A stretch of DNA of 31,263 nucleotides from Euzebya sp051004735 (GTDB lineage Bacteria > Actinomycetota > Nitriliruptoria > Euzebyales > Euzebyaceae), in the NCBI GenBank assembly GCA_051004735.1, contig JBPCKA010000039.1:1-31263 (forward strand), given 5' to 3'. Positions 1 to 7,263 of this stretch are shown piece after piece (positions within the stretch are counted from its first letter, which is position 1; each line of letters begins with the position of its first letter). The notes below the pieces were generated by a model. That model ran no database searches and was not told the origin of the DNA. It was given only the letters and a program-made list of their open reading frames with translations. The position numbers and the translations under genes are program-made.

Positions 1-91
1 GAACCCACGGGGGCGGTGACCCCACAGCCGGTGTCGCCACATCTGCGGGATTGCCAAGCCTCCGAGGAAAATGATCTTTGAACGAGCTCAT
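1..91 (-). CDS. Possible protein N-terminus cut by the left window edge
   Basis: A frame opens with ATG at 91 and stays open to base 1 (about 30 codons, starting MSSFKDHFPRRLGNP). An AAGG lies right against the start codon, which is a poor ribosome-binding arrangement. I do not recognise the peptide and it is too short to judge. It may be chance, since the whole left 2.7 kb is gene-poor and scarred. Confidence 0.2.
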   Translation of the reverse strand, partial: MSSFKDHFPRRLGNPADVATPAVGSPPPWV

Positions 92-196
92 CCTTAGTCG
101 CCAACGCGACGAGGAACGAGGAAACCCAGGCGAACGTCGAGGAGCACGAACGCCGACGGGGGGTAGGAGGACCGCAGCATGCCCACGGCGCACATC

Positions 197-574
197 CTAG
201 AGAGGACCCGATAGCCCTACGGCCCGGGCGTCGTGCAATCGCATCTGACCCGTCCGATACGGCGGCCATGAACAATGGCAGCTCGCAGATCCGACTGCTA
301 CCGTGCGCCCGCCTCGTGCCGTTACGGGGTGGGGAGCTGACGTCGACATCGCCGCCCCCCGAGTGACGTTCGGTGCGCGCATTATCGGGCGCCTCGGATG
401 GCGTGACCCCCGGTTGAACTCCCAATCTCCGAAGAGGGAGCACCGAACCTTGGCGCCCCATACGCGCCGATCTCGAGTGGTCCCGGGGTGCTTCGGCACG
501 GGGCTATGTCGACCAGCTTCTCCGAGACCGGCCCGGATCGTCGGAGACAGGTTGGCGTCGAGAAGAAACCTCAC
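197..574 (-). pseudogene. Decayed DUF5615 (PIN-like) toxin remnant
   Basis: The first 20 or so residues (MRFLLDANLSPTIRAGLGEA) match the N-terminus of DUF5615/Mut7-C-like toxins, including the acidic residue of the LLDAN motif. After that the family pattern (a conserved His-Asp segment, then a TADTDFG-like strand with a catalytic Asp) cannot be found in this frame, and I did not find it in the neighbouring frames. The remaining about 100 residues are rich in Arg/Pro/Ser and read like non-coding sequence. The GTG start overlaps the antitoxin stop by 4 bp (GTGA), the usual layout for DUF433-DUF5615 pairs, so the operon junction has survived while the toxin body has been lost or replaced. A highly divergent toxin cannot be excluded. 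Confidence 0.5.
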
Positions 575-801
575 GCAGGGCGAGTCACGGGCAGTTCCCG
601 TTCATCGGCCATGGCCGCCGCGTACTCGAGAACTGCGAGGATGTCGTCGCGCTCTAGATACGGGTAGTCGACGAGAACCTCGTCGATCGTCCGCCCGCCG
701 GCGAGCTGACCAAGCACCGTCCCTACGGTGACTCGCATCCCCCGGATGCAGGGTCGACCGCCCATCTGGGCGGGGTCGATCGTGATGCGCGTGAACGCCA
801 T
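571..801 (-). CDS. DUF433-family antitoxin
   Basis: This 76-residue protein shows the DUF433 core: ITIDPAQMGGRPCIRGMRVTV, a helical segment around TVLGQLAGGRTIDEVLVDYPYL, and ERDDILAVLEYAA near the end. DUF433 proteins are small winged-helix DNA-binding proteins that usually precede a DUF5615 PIN-like RNase and are taken to be its antitoxin. The length is normal for the family and ATG at 801 fits the domain start. No good Shine-Dalgarno is visible, so a leaderless mRNA is possible. The downstream toxin (start overlapping by 4 bp) appears broken, leaving a probable orphan antitoxin. Family assignment is firm; the role is inferred from the family. Confidence 0.8.
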   Translation of the reverse strand: MAFTRITIDPAQMGGRPCIRGMRVTVGTVLGQLAGGRTIDEVLVDYPYLERDDILAVLEYAAAMADERELPVTRPA

Positions 802-955
802 ACCCTAAGGCTACGCACCAGCCGCACCGAGCGGTCCACGCGATCCGCGCCGACCGACGCTCACACCACCCGATTCGGGCACGCCGCCATGCATGAGAAC
901 CGGCGTTAGCGCGGGCGACGCGGCGCGTTGCCAGCCCGGCTCCGCGGGAGTAACC

Positions 956-1148
956 GGTGGGAGTTACCGCCGCAACATTCTGTAGAGGAGAGACGTCTGG
1001 GGACGTCAGGACACCGGCACGTCTGCACATGTCAAAAGTGGAGCTGGGGGGAATCGAACCCCGGCCTCAGAGGGGTCGCGAAAGTCCTGGTCAGAGCGTT
1101 GCGGCGGCCGAGATTGCGGCTGGTGGGAGTTACCGCGGGAGTTACCGC
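956..1148. repeat. Dispersed 12-15 bp direct repeats around the tmRNA scrap
   Basis: GGTGGGAGTTACCGC occurs at 956-970 and exactly again at 1122-1136. Its 12-bp core GGGAGTTACCGC follows immediately at 1137-1148, and a variant (GGGAGTAACCGG) lies at 946-957. The copies bracket the tmRNA-like 3' end at 1039-1085. Spaced short direct repeats beside a tRNA or tmRNA end are typical of integrase arm-binding sites, but no integrase gene is present here, so the function is inferred. Confidence 0.5.
1039..1085 (-). ncRNA. 3'-terminal fragment of a tmRNA (or tRNA) gene, likely att site
   Basis: On the minus strand this reads into a perfect T-arm (GGGGTTCGATTCCCC) followed by a 3' acceptor strand CCAGCTCC and discriminator A, as in the 3' end of bacterial ssrA. 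The CCA is not encoded. No matching 5' part (a GGGGCTGA-like start followed by the pseudoknots and tag reading frame) lies within the 350 bases upstream, and no tRNA 5' half or anticodon arm is present, so only the end of the gene is here. Such a scrap is what an element inserting at the 3' end of ssrA leaves at its far boundary. The surrounding non-coding stretches (802-1038 and 1086-1368) hold only the short direct repeats described separately. Confidence 0.6.
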
Positions 1149-1368
1149 ACCCGACCTGTACCGAGCCTTCGTCTGGCTGTACGCCACGGACGGTCGTGGG
1201 TCTTGGTGGACGTCGGTGGACGCGTGCTCCGTTTCGTCGCTTCGGAGGCAGTGTCCGTGGTCGTCCACAGACGTCTGTGGGTTATGGGATCGGATGTCGA
1301 ACATGTCATCCGTGCCGTAGGTCGGACCTGGCCGTCGTCGGCACGGTCTTACGCTCCGCCGACAGCGG

Positions 1369-2304
1369 CTATGGCCGCTGGTCCGGTGGCGGGGTGCTGG
1401 ACTGCTGGATCTGCTGGTCGTCGCTGGGTCCGTGACTCGGCAGTTCGACGAGGAATCGAGCGCCGCCGGTGTAGTTGGTGTCGAGGGCGATGGTGCCGTT
1501 GTGGCGTTCGATGATGGCTTTGGTGATGGCGAGCCCTAGGCCGGTGCTGGCGCCGCTGCTGATTCGGGCTTGGTCGGTTCGTCCGAAGCGTTCGAAGATG
1601 CGGTCTCGGGTCGATGGTGGGATGCCGGGGCCGTCGTCGGTGATTCGGACCTGCGCGCTGCTGTCGGTCTCGTGTATGTCGATGGTGATGGTGTGGTCGG
1701 CGTGTCGTTCGGCGTTGTCGATGAGGTTTCGCACGGCGCGGGCGAGTTGGCGAGAATCTCCGGTGACCTGGATGGGGGAGACGCCGGAGAGGTCGAGGGT
1801 GATTCGTTCGTGGTTGCGGAGGTGGCGGGTTTGGTCGTGGACGAGGTCGTCGAGGTCGACGGGGTCCTGGCGGCTGGGCACGCGGTGTTCGTCGTGGCAG
1901 GCGAGTTCGAGCAGGTCGGCGACGAGGTGCTGGAGGTGGTCGATGTCATGCAGGACTCGCTGATGGGTGGCGAGGAGTTGCTCGGGTTTGGCGTCGGTGC
2001 GGAGGTCGACTTCGAGGTGTCCTGGCATGCGAGTGAGGGGGCTGCGGAGTTCGTGTGAGGCGTCGGCGACGAACTGCTGCTGCCGTGCGTGGCCGCCCTC
2101 GATTCGTTCGAGCATCCGGTTCATGGTCGAGGCGAGCCGCCCGAGCTCGTCGCTCGACGCGCCGGGGGAGACGCGGCGATGGAGGTCATCTGCCGCGATG
2201 GTGTCGACCTCGGCTCGGATCTTGTCGACCGGTCGGAGCGCTCGGCCGACCAGGAGCCAGCTGATGCCGGCCACAACTGCCGCGCGACACGTCGCCCCAC
2301 CCAC
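1369..2304 (-). pseudogene. Sensor histidine kinase lacking its N-terminal sensor half
   Basis: The frame carries the end of a transmembrane helix (about residues 8-20), a HAMP linker (about 21-70), a HisKA domain with the phospho-accepting His84 in DASHELRSPLTRM, and a complete ATPase domain: N box NLIDNAERHA, G1 box DDGPGIPP, F box RIFERFGR and G2 box STGLGLAI. Family members of this type normally begin with a first transmembrane helix and a periplasmic sensor of 100-150 residues; both are missing. An in-frame TGA lies nine codons before the GTG and the DNA just upstream belongs to an ABC1-kinase fragment, so the 5' end was cut by a rearrangement at about 2280-2300. No response regulator gene follows. 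The catalytic core is intact, so a truncated active kinase is possible, but decay is likelier. Confidence 0.75.
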
Positions 2305-2655
2305 CGAGTGGACCGAAGTTGCGTTCCATCACACCGGCTGCGAACTCGGGCGTGAAGTGGACGGCTCTGCGCCGCGCCCGGGTCCCAGATGGGAGCCCGC
2401 CAGTCGAAGACCCGCTGCGGTCGAGCTTGCTCCGGCGCGGGATGCACCGGAGGTCCTGGAAGCATCGGAACATCGCCTCGGCGTCGACGTCCTCGATACC
2501 GACTGGGAGATGCGGTGCATAACGTCGACCGGCTCAGGCGAGAACCGGTTCACGCAGCCGAAGTCGAGGAAAGTGACGGTGCCGTCATCGTGGAACAGGT
2601 AGTTGCCGGGGAGCGGGTCGGCGTTGAAGGTTCCGAAGTTATACAGGGAACCGAA
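2285..2655 (-). pseudogene. ABC1/UbiB-family atypical kinase fragment, frameshifted
   Basis: The first frame (about 2655-2497) gives the family's active-site segment: FGSLYNFGTFNADPLPGNYL followed by FHDDGTVTFLDFGCVNRF, the Mg-binding NADP-x-PGN and DFG motifs of ABC1 kinases (the usual HADPHPGN is altered to NADPLPGN). At about 2505 the homology shifts to another frame (DVDAEAMFRCFQDLRCIP) and continues there with FTPEFAAGVMERNFGPLGGW, a C-terminal ABC1 segment. Everything N-terminal to the active site is missing. The fragment starts within about 15 bp of the 3' end of tRNA-Ala and ends where the kinase fragment downstream begins. With both ends cut and a frameshift inside, it is a clear pseudogene. 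Confidence 0.8.
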
Positions 2656-2666
2656 TACGAATGTTG

Positions 2667-2739
2667 TGGAGCTGTGGGGAATCGAACCCCAGGCCTCCTC
2701 GATGCGACCGAGGCGCTCTACCAACTGAGCTACAGCCCC
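2667..2739 (-). tRNA. tRNA-Ala (anticodon CGC)
   Basis: This 73-nt cloverleaf reads GGGGCTG (acceptor), GCTC-AGTTGGTA-GAGC (D arm), CCTCG-GTCGCAT-CGAGG (anticodon arm, anticodon CGC for GCG codons), and TGGGG-TTCGATT-CCCCA (T arm), closed by CAGCTCC and discriminator A. Acceptor pair 3:70 is G-U, the identity element for alanyl-tRNA synthetase. CCA is not encoded. An ABC1-kinase scrap begins directly beyond its 3' end, suggesting that this gene served as an integration or recombination site. Confidence 0.97.
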
Positions 2740-3017
2740 CTACGAATACAACGCACAATGATAGCGGCGGCTAGCGGAGGCCGCGATCACACTCGCGCGG
2801 AACCGACATCGACCCGCCCGCTCCCGTTTCCTCGCACAGATTGCACATCCCTGTGCGTAATGTGCCGCACGCAGAGTCATACACGCAGGTCACTGGCACC
2901 ACTCCTCACACATTGACCAGTCCCGCACAGGGGCCACACCCGCTCCCTGTTCAATCCGTGCGGTTGGAGGGGGTGTCGGTGTCCGTGCGGTTCACCGAGC
3001 CGCGCGACCGGCTGAGG
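2740..3017. other. Intergenic stretch, no gene seen
   Basis: Between tRNA-Ala and the end of the molybdopterin operon I see no coding frame with family resemblance. A TATCAT at 2759-2764 (minus strand), about 20 bases before the tRNA 5' end, could be its -10 box, but I see no convincing -35. Confidence 0.3.
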
Positions 3018-3470
3018 TCAGGCTGCGTGGTCGTTGATCCAGACCGGGGAGCCCGAGCGATGCCGTGTGGTCGAAAAGCCGCCCTTGGGGCGGGGGGTGC
3101 CGATCCCGGCGCCCGGACTGGCCCGGCGGCGACGGCGACGGACCTGCTGTTGGCGTTCCCGCAACTGGTGCAAAGCGACGCCCATGATGACCCACAAACC
3201 CACGATCGTGATGCCCACCGTCATGATCGGGACCTCCATGATGACGGCCGCCAGGGCCAACACCACGCTGAGGATCCCGACTCGCTGCAGCACCTCGCGA
3301 CGACGACGCCGCAGCACGGCGCGGCGTCGAGCTTGGCGCGCGATGGTCTCGGCATCGTCGAGGACCATCAATCGCCGTCCAGGCTGGCGCTGAGTAAGTG
3401 GTGACATGAGGGACATCAGGTGTACCAGAAAATCCCGGTTGTCCACCTGACCAGATGACCGGCTCATCAC
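3018..3470 (-). CDS. Small two-helix membrane protein of unknown function
   Basis: The GTG start overlaps the stop of the upstream mogA-like gene by 4 bp (GTGA), and an ATG follows at once, so translational coupling is likely. The 150-residue product has a polar N-terminus, a strongly basic helix (ARQARRRAVLRRRRREVLQR, about residues 46-65), two hydrophobic segments (about 66-80 and 82-102, with only a few residues between), another Arg-rich stretch (QQQVRRRRRR) and a Gly/Ser/Thr-rich tail. This predicts two membrane helices with both basic ends in the cytoplasm. I do not recognise a family. Its position as last gene of a molybdenum cofactor operon may be incidental. Similar short basic membrane proteins are often poorly conserved, so the exact start is uncertain. 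Confidence 0.6.
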   Translation of the reverse strand: MMSRSSGQVDNRDFLVHLMSLMSPLTQRQPGRRLMVLDDAETIARQARRRAVLRRRRREVLQRVGILSVVLALAAVIMEVPIMTVGITIVGLWVIMGVALHQLRERQQQVRRRRRRASPGAGIGTPRPKGGFSTTRHRSGSPVWINDHAA

Positions 3471-3955
3471 CGGACGTGATCGCCGGCTGCCAGTTGGTCA
3501 ACCGCGTGGGCCAGAACCGGGACCACCACCTCAATGGATTCCCGCGCACCCTTGGGGGAGCCGGGAACGTTGATGACCAGGGTGCTTCCGCGGATTCCTG
3601 CGACTGCTCGCGACAACATCGCCATGGGCGTGATCTGCAGGGATACCGCCCTGATCGCCTGGGCCATACCCGGCACCTCGCGGTCGATGACATCCAGGGT
3701 GGCCTCAGGGGTCGTGTCCTTGGGGTGCAACCCGGTCCCGCCGTTGGTGATGACCACATCCGCCTCCACGCACGCGGCGATGATCGCGGCAGACACGCCT
3801 TCGCGTCCATCGGGCACTACCGTGATGCCCGACACGGTGAACCCCGCCGCCGTCAAAACCTCGGCAACAGCCGGGCCAGCGGTGTCGGAATACACCCCGG
3901 CACTGGCGCGCGTCGAGACCGTGATGATCGCGATGGTCACGTCTGTGGGGTTCAT
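3467..3955 (-). CDS. mogA: MoaB/MogA-family molybdopterin adenylyltransferase
   Basis: The 162-residue protein spans a single MoCF-binding domain: N-terminal strand AIITVSTRASAGVYSDTAGP, the conserved molybdopterin-binding loop VITNGGTGLHPKDTTPEAT and the C-terminal INVPGSPKGARESI. Enzymes of this family adenylylate molybdopterin to MPT-AMP, which MoeA then uses to insert molybdate. The length is normal for bacterial MogA/MoaB. Its ATG overlaps the moaC stop by 4 bp and its TGA overlaps the next gene, so it sits inside a coupled operon galU-moeA-moaC-mogA. The family is certain; the choice between the names mogA and moaB is conventional. Confidence 0.92.
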   Translation of the reverse strand: MNPTDVTIAIITVSTRASAGVYSDTAGPAVAEVLTAAGFTVSGITVVPDGREGVSAAIIAACVEADVVITNGGTGLHPKDTTPEATLDVIDREVPGMAQAIRAVSLQITPMAMLSRAVAGIRGSTLVINVPGSPKGARESIEVVVPVLAHAVDQLAAGDHVR

Positions 3956-4458
3956 GTCGACTCCTCCAAATCGGCACGAGACCAGTCGCCGCTCTTGCCA
4001 CCAGTCTTGGTCTCAAGCCGAACATGCTCGATGACGGCCCCCTTCTCCACTGCCTTGGTCATGTCGTACAGCGTGAGTGCCGCCGTCGAAGCCGCCACCA
4101 ACGCCTCCATCTCCACGCCCGTGCGGTCCGCTGCGCGCGCGGTGGCCAGGATGTCGACCCGTCCCTGATCGACATCCACCGTGATCTCCACCTCCACCCC
4201 TGCGAGCGCGATGACATGACACAGCGGGATCAGGTCCGGTGTGCGCTTGGCCGCCATGATCCCCGCCAGGCGGGCGGTGGCCAGGGCGTCGCCCTTTGGC
4301 AACCGTCCCTCAACCAGCATGGTCGCGGTCTGGGGACGCAACCGCAGGACCGCCGAGGCCACAGCCACCCGGGTCGTGACTGACTTTTCAGCCACGTCAA
4401 CCATCCGAGCGTGACCGCGTTGGTCGAGGTGGGTCAGACGTTGACCGGAATCAGTCAT
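3952..4458 (-). CDS. moaC: Cyclic pyranopterin monophosphate synthase MoaC
   Basis: MoaC, together with the radical-SAM protein MoaA, converts GTP through 3',8-cyclo-GTP to cyclic pyranopterin monophosphate, the first step of molybdenum cofactor synthesis. The 168-residue protein contains the family segments GHARMVDV near the start, LPKGDALATARLAGIMAAKR, the active-site strand TPDLIPLCHVIAL and MEALVAASTAALTLYDMTKA with the catalytic Lys in MTKAVEK. ATG at 4458 was chosen because homologues begin just before LTHLDQRGHARMVDV; the frame stays open further upstream, but that part overlaps moeA and looks non-coding. It starts 10 bp after moeA and overlaps mogA by 4 bp. MoaA is not encoded in this window. 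Confidence 0.95.
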   Translation of the reverse strand: MTDSGQRLTHLDQRGHARMVDVAEKSVTTRVAVASAVLRLRPQTATMLVEGRLPKGDALATARLAGIMAAKRTPDLIPLCHVIALAGVEVEITVDVDQGRVDILATARAADRTGVEMEALVAASTAALTLYDMTKAVEKGAVIEHVRLETKTGGKSGDWSRADLEEST

Positions 4459-4468
4459 GCGAGCCACC

Positions 4469-5701
4469 TCATGACGGATCGACCAGCAGATGGACCACCA
4501 CTGCCTCACCCGCGTCCATGGAGGTCCGGTCGGCAGGTATCTCGGCCAGGCCGTCCGCCAGGACCATCGACCGCAAGATCCCAGAGCCCTGTGCCCCGGT
4601 GGTGCGGGCCAGCCACTCCGAGGAACCACGTTCCAGCATCACCCGCAGGAAGGAAACCTTGTGCTCAGGGCTGCGAATGTCCTCAGCCAGACGAGCAGTC
4701 ACCCGGGGGCGGTTCAAGTCGACCCGGCCCTGCATCCGGCGTATGGCCGGACGCACGTGAATCTCAAAGCTCACCGCACACGACACCGGGTTGCCCGGTA
4801 GCCCGAAGACCGGAATCCCCTCGATCATCCCAAACGCCTGCGGCATGCCGGGCTGCATGGCGACCTTGCAGAACGCCACGTCACCCATCTCGGCCATCAC
4901 CTGCTTGGACAGGTCGTAGCGTCCGGCGCTGACGCCTCCGCTGGTGACTAAAACATCGGCGGTGGCCAGCGCATCGCGGAAGGCCTTGCGCAGGGAAGCC
5001 CGATCATCCGGGACGATCGGCTGGCGGTAGGCCATCGCGCCGGTCTCGGCGATTTGGGCGGCGACACCGTAGGAGTTGGATTCGTGGATCTGACCGGGTC
5101 GCAGTGGCTGGCCGGGTTCCACCAGTTCATCCCCGGTGGCCAGGGTCGCCACCCTGACCCGCGGATGCACCTCCACGCGGCCGATGCCCATCGCGGCCAA
5201 CATCCCGATCTCCGAGGGCCCCAGCACCCGCCCGGCCGTCATGACCGTCTCGCCGGCCCGAACACTCTCCCCCACTGCCCGGATATTCTCACCACTGTCA
5301 GGTCGGAGGGACAACACGATGTCGCCGTCCTCCTCGGTGACCAGTTCCAGGGGAACAACCGCGGTGGCGCCGGCGGGCATCGGTGCCCCGGTCATGATCC
5401 TGATCGCCTGACCCTGCTGAGGGGAGGGTAGGTCGGCTGCCCCCGCAGCGATCTCTCCTGCGACGCGCAGTCGGGTGCCCTGGTCCACCTCGGCGGCCCG
5501 GACCGCGAACCCGTCCATGGCCGAGTTGGCGAACGGCGGGATGTTTCCGGGCGCCGTGACATCGTGGGCCAACACCAGACCGCGGGCCTCAAGCAGTGAT
5601 GACGATGTGGGCTCCAGCGGCGCGATCCGGGCCAGGATGCGGCGGCGGTACTCCCCCAAAGAGATCAACTCGGCCGGGTCTACGTGGTGGCGGTGTCCCA
5701 T
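4469..5701 (-). CDS. moeA: Molybdopterin molybdenumtransferase MoeA
   Basis: MoeA inserts molybdate into adenylylated molybdopterin. The 410-residue length is typical. Domain order is normal: an N-terminal region with PPFANSAMDGFAVRA (about residues 54-68), a beta-rich insert with RIMTGAPMPAGATAVVPLE, the MoCF-binding domain (ATLATGDELVEPGQPLRPGQ, then the loop VLVTSGGVSAGRYDLS and FGLPGNPVSCAVSFEI), and the C-terminal MoeA domain IV ending in AEIPADRTSMDAGEAVVVHL. It follows galU by 8 bp and precedes moaC by 10 bp in the same operon. The galU-moeA pairing also occurs in mycobacteria (Rv0993-Rv0994), so the order is ancestral in actinobacteria and not a local accident. Confidence 0.95.
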   Translation of the reverse strand: MGHRHHVDPAELISLGEYRRRILARIAPLEPTSSSLLEARGLVLAHDVTAPGNIPPFANSAMDGFAVRAAEVDQGTRLRVAGEIAAGAADLPSPQQGQAIRIMTGAPMPAGATAVVPLELVTEEDGDIVLSLRPDSGENIRAVGESVRAGETVMTAGRVLGPSEIGMLAAMGIGRVEVHPRVRVATLATGDELVEPGQPLRPGQIHESNSYGVAAQIAETGAMAYRQPIVPDDRASLRKAFRDALATADVLVTSGGVSAGRYDLSKQVMAEMGDVAFCKVAMQPGMPQAFGMIEGIPVFGLPGNPVSCAVSFEIHVRPAIRRMQGRVDLNRPRVTARLAEDIRSPEHKVSFLRVMLERGSSEWLARTTGAQGSGILRSMVLADGLAEIPADRTSMDAGEAVVVHLLVDPS

Positions 5702-5709
5702 CGGAACTC

Positions 5710-6588
5710 CTAGTCCAGACCGGCGACGAAGGACTTCAGGAACTGACGGAACTCCGGACCCAGGTCATCACGGGCTGCGGCGAGTTTCACCGTGGCCTGC
5801 AGGTAGTCGATCTTCTGTCCGACGTCGTAGCGAATGCCCTCGAACTTGATGGCACGGATCGGTTCTTCGCGTGCCTGCACCCGCATGGCATCGGTCAACT
5901 GGATCTCACCACCTCGCCCGGGTTTGGTCTGGCCGATGTGGTCGAAGATGTCTGGCGTCAGGACGTACCGCCCGATGATGCACAGGTTGGATGGGGCGTT
6001 GGCCTTGCCCGGTTTCTCGACCAGGTCGGTGACCCGGTACACGCCCTCACGGTCGGGGTCGGGCTCCGCGGCCACAACGCCGTAGCGCGACAGGTCCTCG
6101 TCGCCGAACTCCATCACCGCGATGACGGTTCGCGCCGATTCCTCAGACACCTCGACCATGCGTTGCAACAGCCGTTCGTCCTCACCGATCAGGTCATCGC
6201 CCAACAACACCGCAAACGATTCATTGCCGACGTGATGGCGGGCGCACCCGATGGCGTGTCCCAGTCCCAGGGGCCTGCCCTGACGGACGTAGTGGATCAG
6301 GGCCAGGTTCGTGACGGCCTGGACCGCGGCCAGCAGATCCTCCTTGCCGGTGGCAGCCAACTGCCGTTCCAACTCAACGGCGTGGTCGAAATGGTCCTCC
6401 AGCGCTCGCTTGCCTCGTCCGGTGACCAGCAGGATGTCGTCCAGGCCCGCTCTGACGGCCTCCTCCACCACGTACTGGATGGCGGGCTTGTCGACCAGGG
6501 GCAGCATCTCCTTGGGTTGAGCCTTCGTGGCCGGCAGGAACCTGGTGCCAAGTCCCGCTGCCGGAATTACCGCCTTTCGAGCACGCAC
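5710..6588 (-). CDS. galU: UTP-glucose-1-phosphate uridylyltransferase GalU
   Basis: GalU makes UDP-glucose from UTP and glucose-1-phosphate for cell-envelope glycans, trehalose and glycosylation reactions. The 292-residue protein begins with the nucleotide-binding signature AVIPAAGLGTRFLPATKAQP and the Lys-rich PKEMLPLVDKPAIQYVVEEA. It continues with VLLGDDLIGEDE (metal-binding Asp), the sugar-binding VTDLVEKPGKANAPSNLCII and RYVLTPDIF. Length and motif order are standard. GTG at 6588 places RKAVIPAAG at the usual distance from the start. It is the first gene of the minus-strand operon and is divergent from the 5-FCL gene across about 58 bp, where a TAGCAT at 6631-6636 could be part of its promoter. 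Confidence 0.95.
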   Translation of the reverse strand: MRARKAVIPAAGLGTRFLPATKAQPKEMLPLVDKPAIQYVVEEAVRAGLDDILLVTGRGKRALEDHFDHAVELERQLAATGKEDLLAAVQAVTNLALIHYVRQGRPLGLGHAIGCARHHVGNESFAVLLGDDLIGEDERLLQRMVEVSEESARTVIAVMEFGDEDLSRYGVVAAEPDPDREGVYRVTDLVEKPGKANAPSNLCIIGRYVLTPDIFDHIGQTKPGRGGEIQLTDAMRVQAREEPIRAIKFEGIRYDVGQKIDYLQATVKLAAARDDLGPEFRQFLKSFVAGLD

Positions 6589-6646
6589 GTCAATTGCCTC
6601 ACTCTCGGGTCACGATCGGGCTTGACCGGCATGCTAGTGGTCACTG

Positions 6647-7258
6647 ATGGCCCAGACACCGACCTGCGGTGGTCACGACCACCTGCCCAACACCCCCACT
6701 ACGCGTTCAGCCGAAAAGGCCGCACTGCGTGCTGGCGCCCTGCGGGATCGCAGCGAACTGCCGACGATCTATCGTCAGCAGGCCGACGCGGCCATCGTGG
6801 CGAGTGTTGCGGATCTGATCGACGCGCTGGGGAACGTGCGGTGTGTGGGTCTGTATGCAGCCATTGGCCAGGAGGTTGATGTCGATGCCCTGTCCGCGCC
6901 ACTGTCACGACGCGGACTGGAGGTGGCCTATCCCCGAATCCAAGACGTCAGCACCATGACATTCCACCGCTGCGATGAGCCCCCGAACACCGCACGTGGT
7001 CGCCCGCCGATCCGTGAGCCTGACGCCAACGCCCCCCTCGTCAAACCCGACGTCATCGTGGTTCCGGCACTGGCGTTTGATCCAACGGGACGACGCCTGG
7101 GGTACGGCCGGGGCTACTACGACCGCTACTTGGCCCCGGGCGTCCAGGTCATCACGATCGGGGTGTGCCACGGGCGGATGCTGATGGCTGAGGTACCCAC
7201 CATGCCCCACGACGTGGGTGTCGACGCGGTCGTTACCGAGAACGCGGTGTACCGTTGA
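6647..7258 (+). CDS. 5-formyltetrahydrofolate cyclo-ligase
   Basis: The enzyme converts 5-formyl-THF to 5,10-methenyl-THF using ATP, returning a storage or inhibitory folate to the one-carbon pool. Visible signatures are an N-terminal KAALRAGALRDRSEL helix (with the conserved basic residues), VGLYAAIGQEVDV, the conserved DVIVVPALAFDPTGRRLGYG and YGRGYYDRYL loop that binds ATP and phosphate, and a C-terminal VDAVVTENAVYR. At 203 residues it is normal sized. The first about 20 residues (MAQTPTCGGHDHLPN...) are not conserved, but I see no better start. It is divergent from galU, and its stop lies 5 bp before the fmdB-like ATG; this trio matches Rv0991c-Rv0993 of M. tuberculosis. Confidence 0.93.
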   Translation: MAQTPTCGGHDHLPNTPTTRSAEKAALRAGALRDRSELPTIYRQQADAAIVASVADLIDALGNVRCVGLYAAIGQEVDVDALSAPLSRRGLEVAYPRIQDVSTMTFHRCDEPPNTARGRPPIREPDANAPLVKPDVIVVPALAFDPTGRRLGYGRGYYDRYLAPGVQVITIGVCHGRMLMAEVPTMPHDVGVDAVVTENAVYR

Positions 7259-7263
7259 GGGCA

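Noticed and set aside
1039..1110. A complete tRNA
   Set aside because: Only the T arm and 3' acceptor strand are present; no D arm, anticodon arm or 5' acceptor strand can be found.
5596..6879. A 427-codon plus-strand frame opposite moeA and galU
   Set aside because: Its text mirrors GalU on the other strand, and galU is unmistakable.
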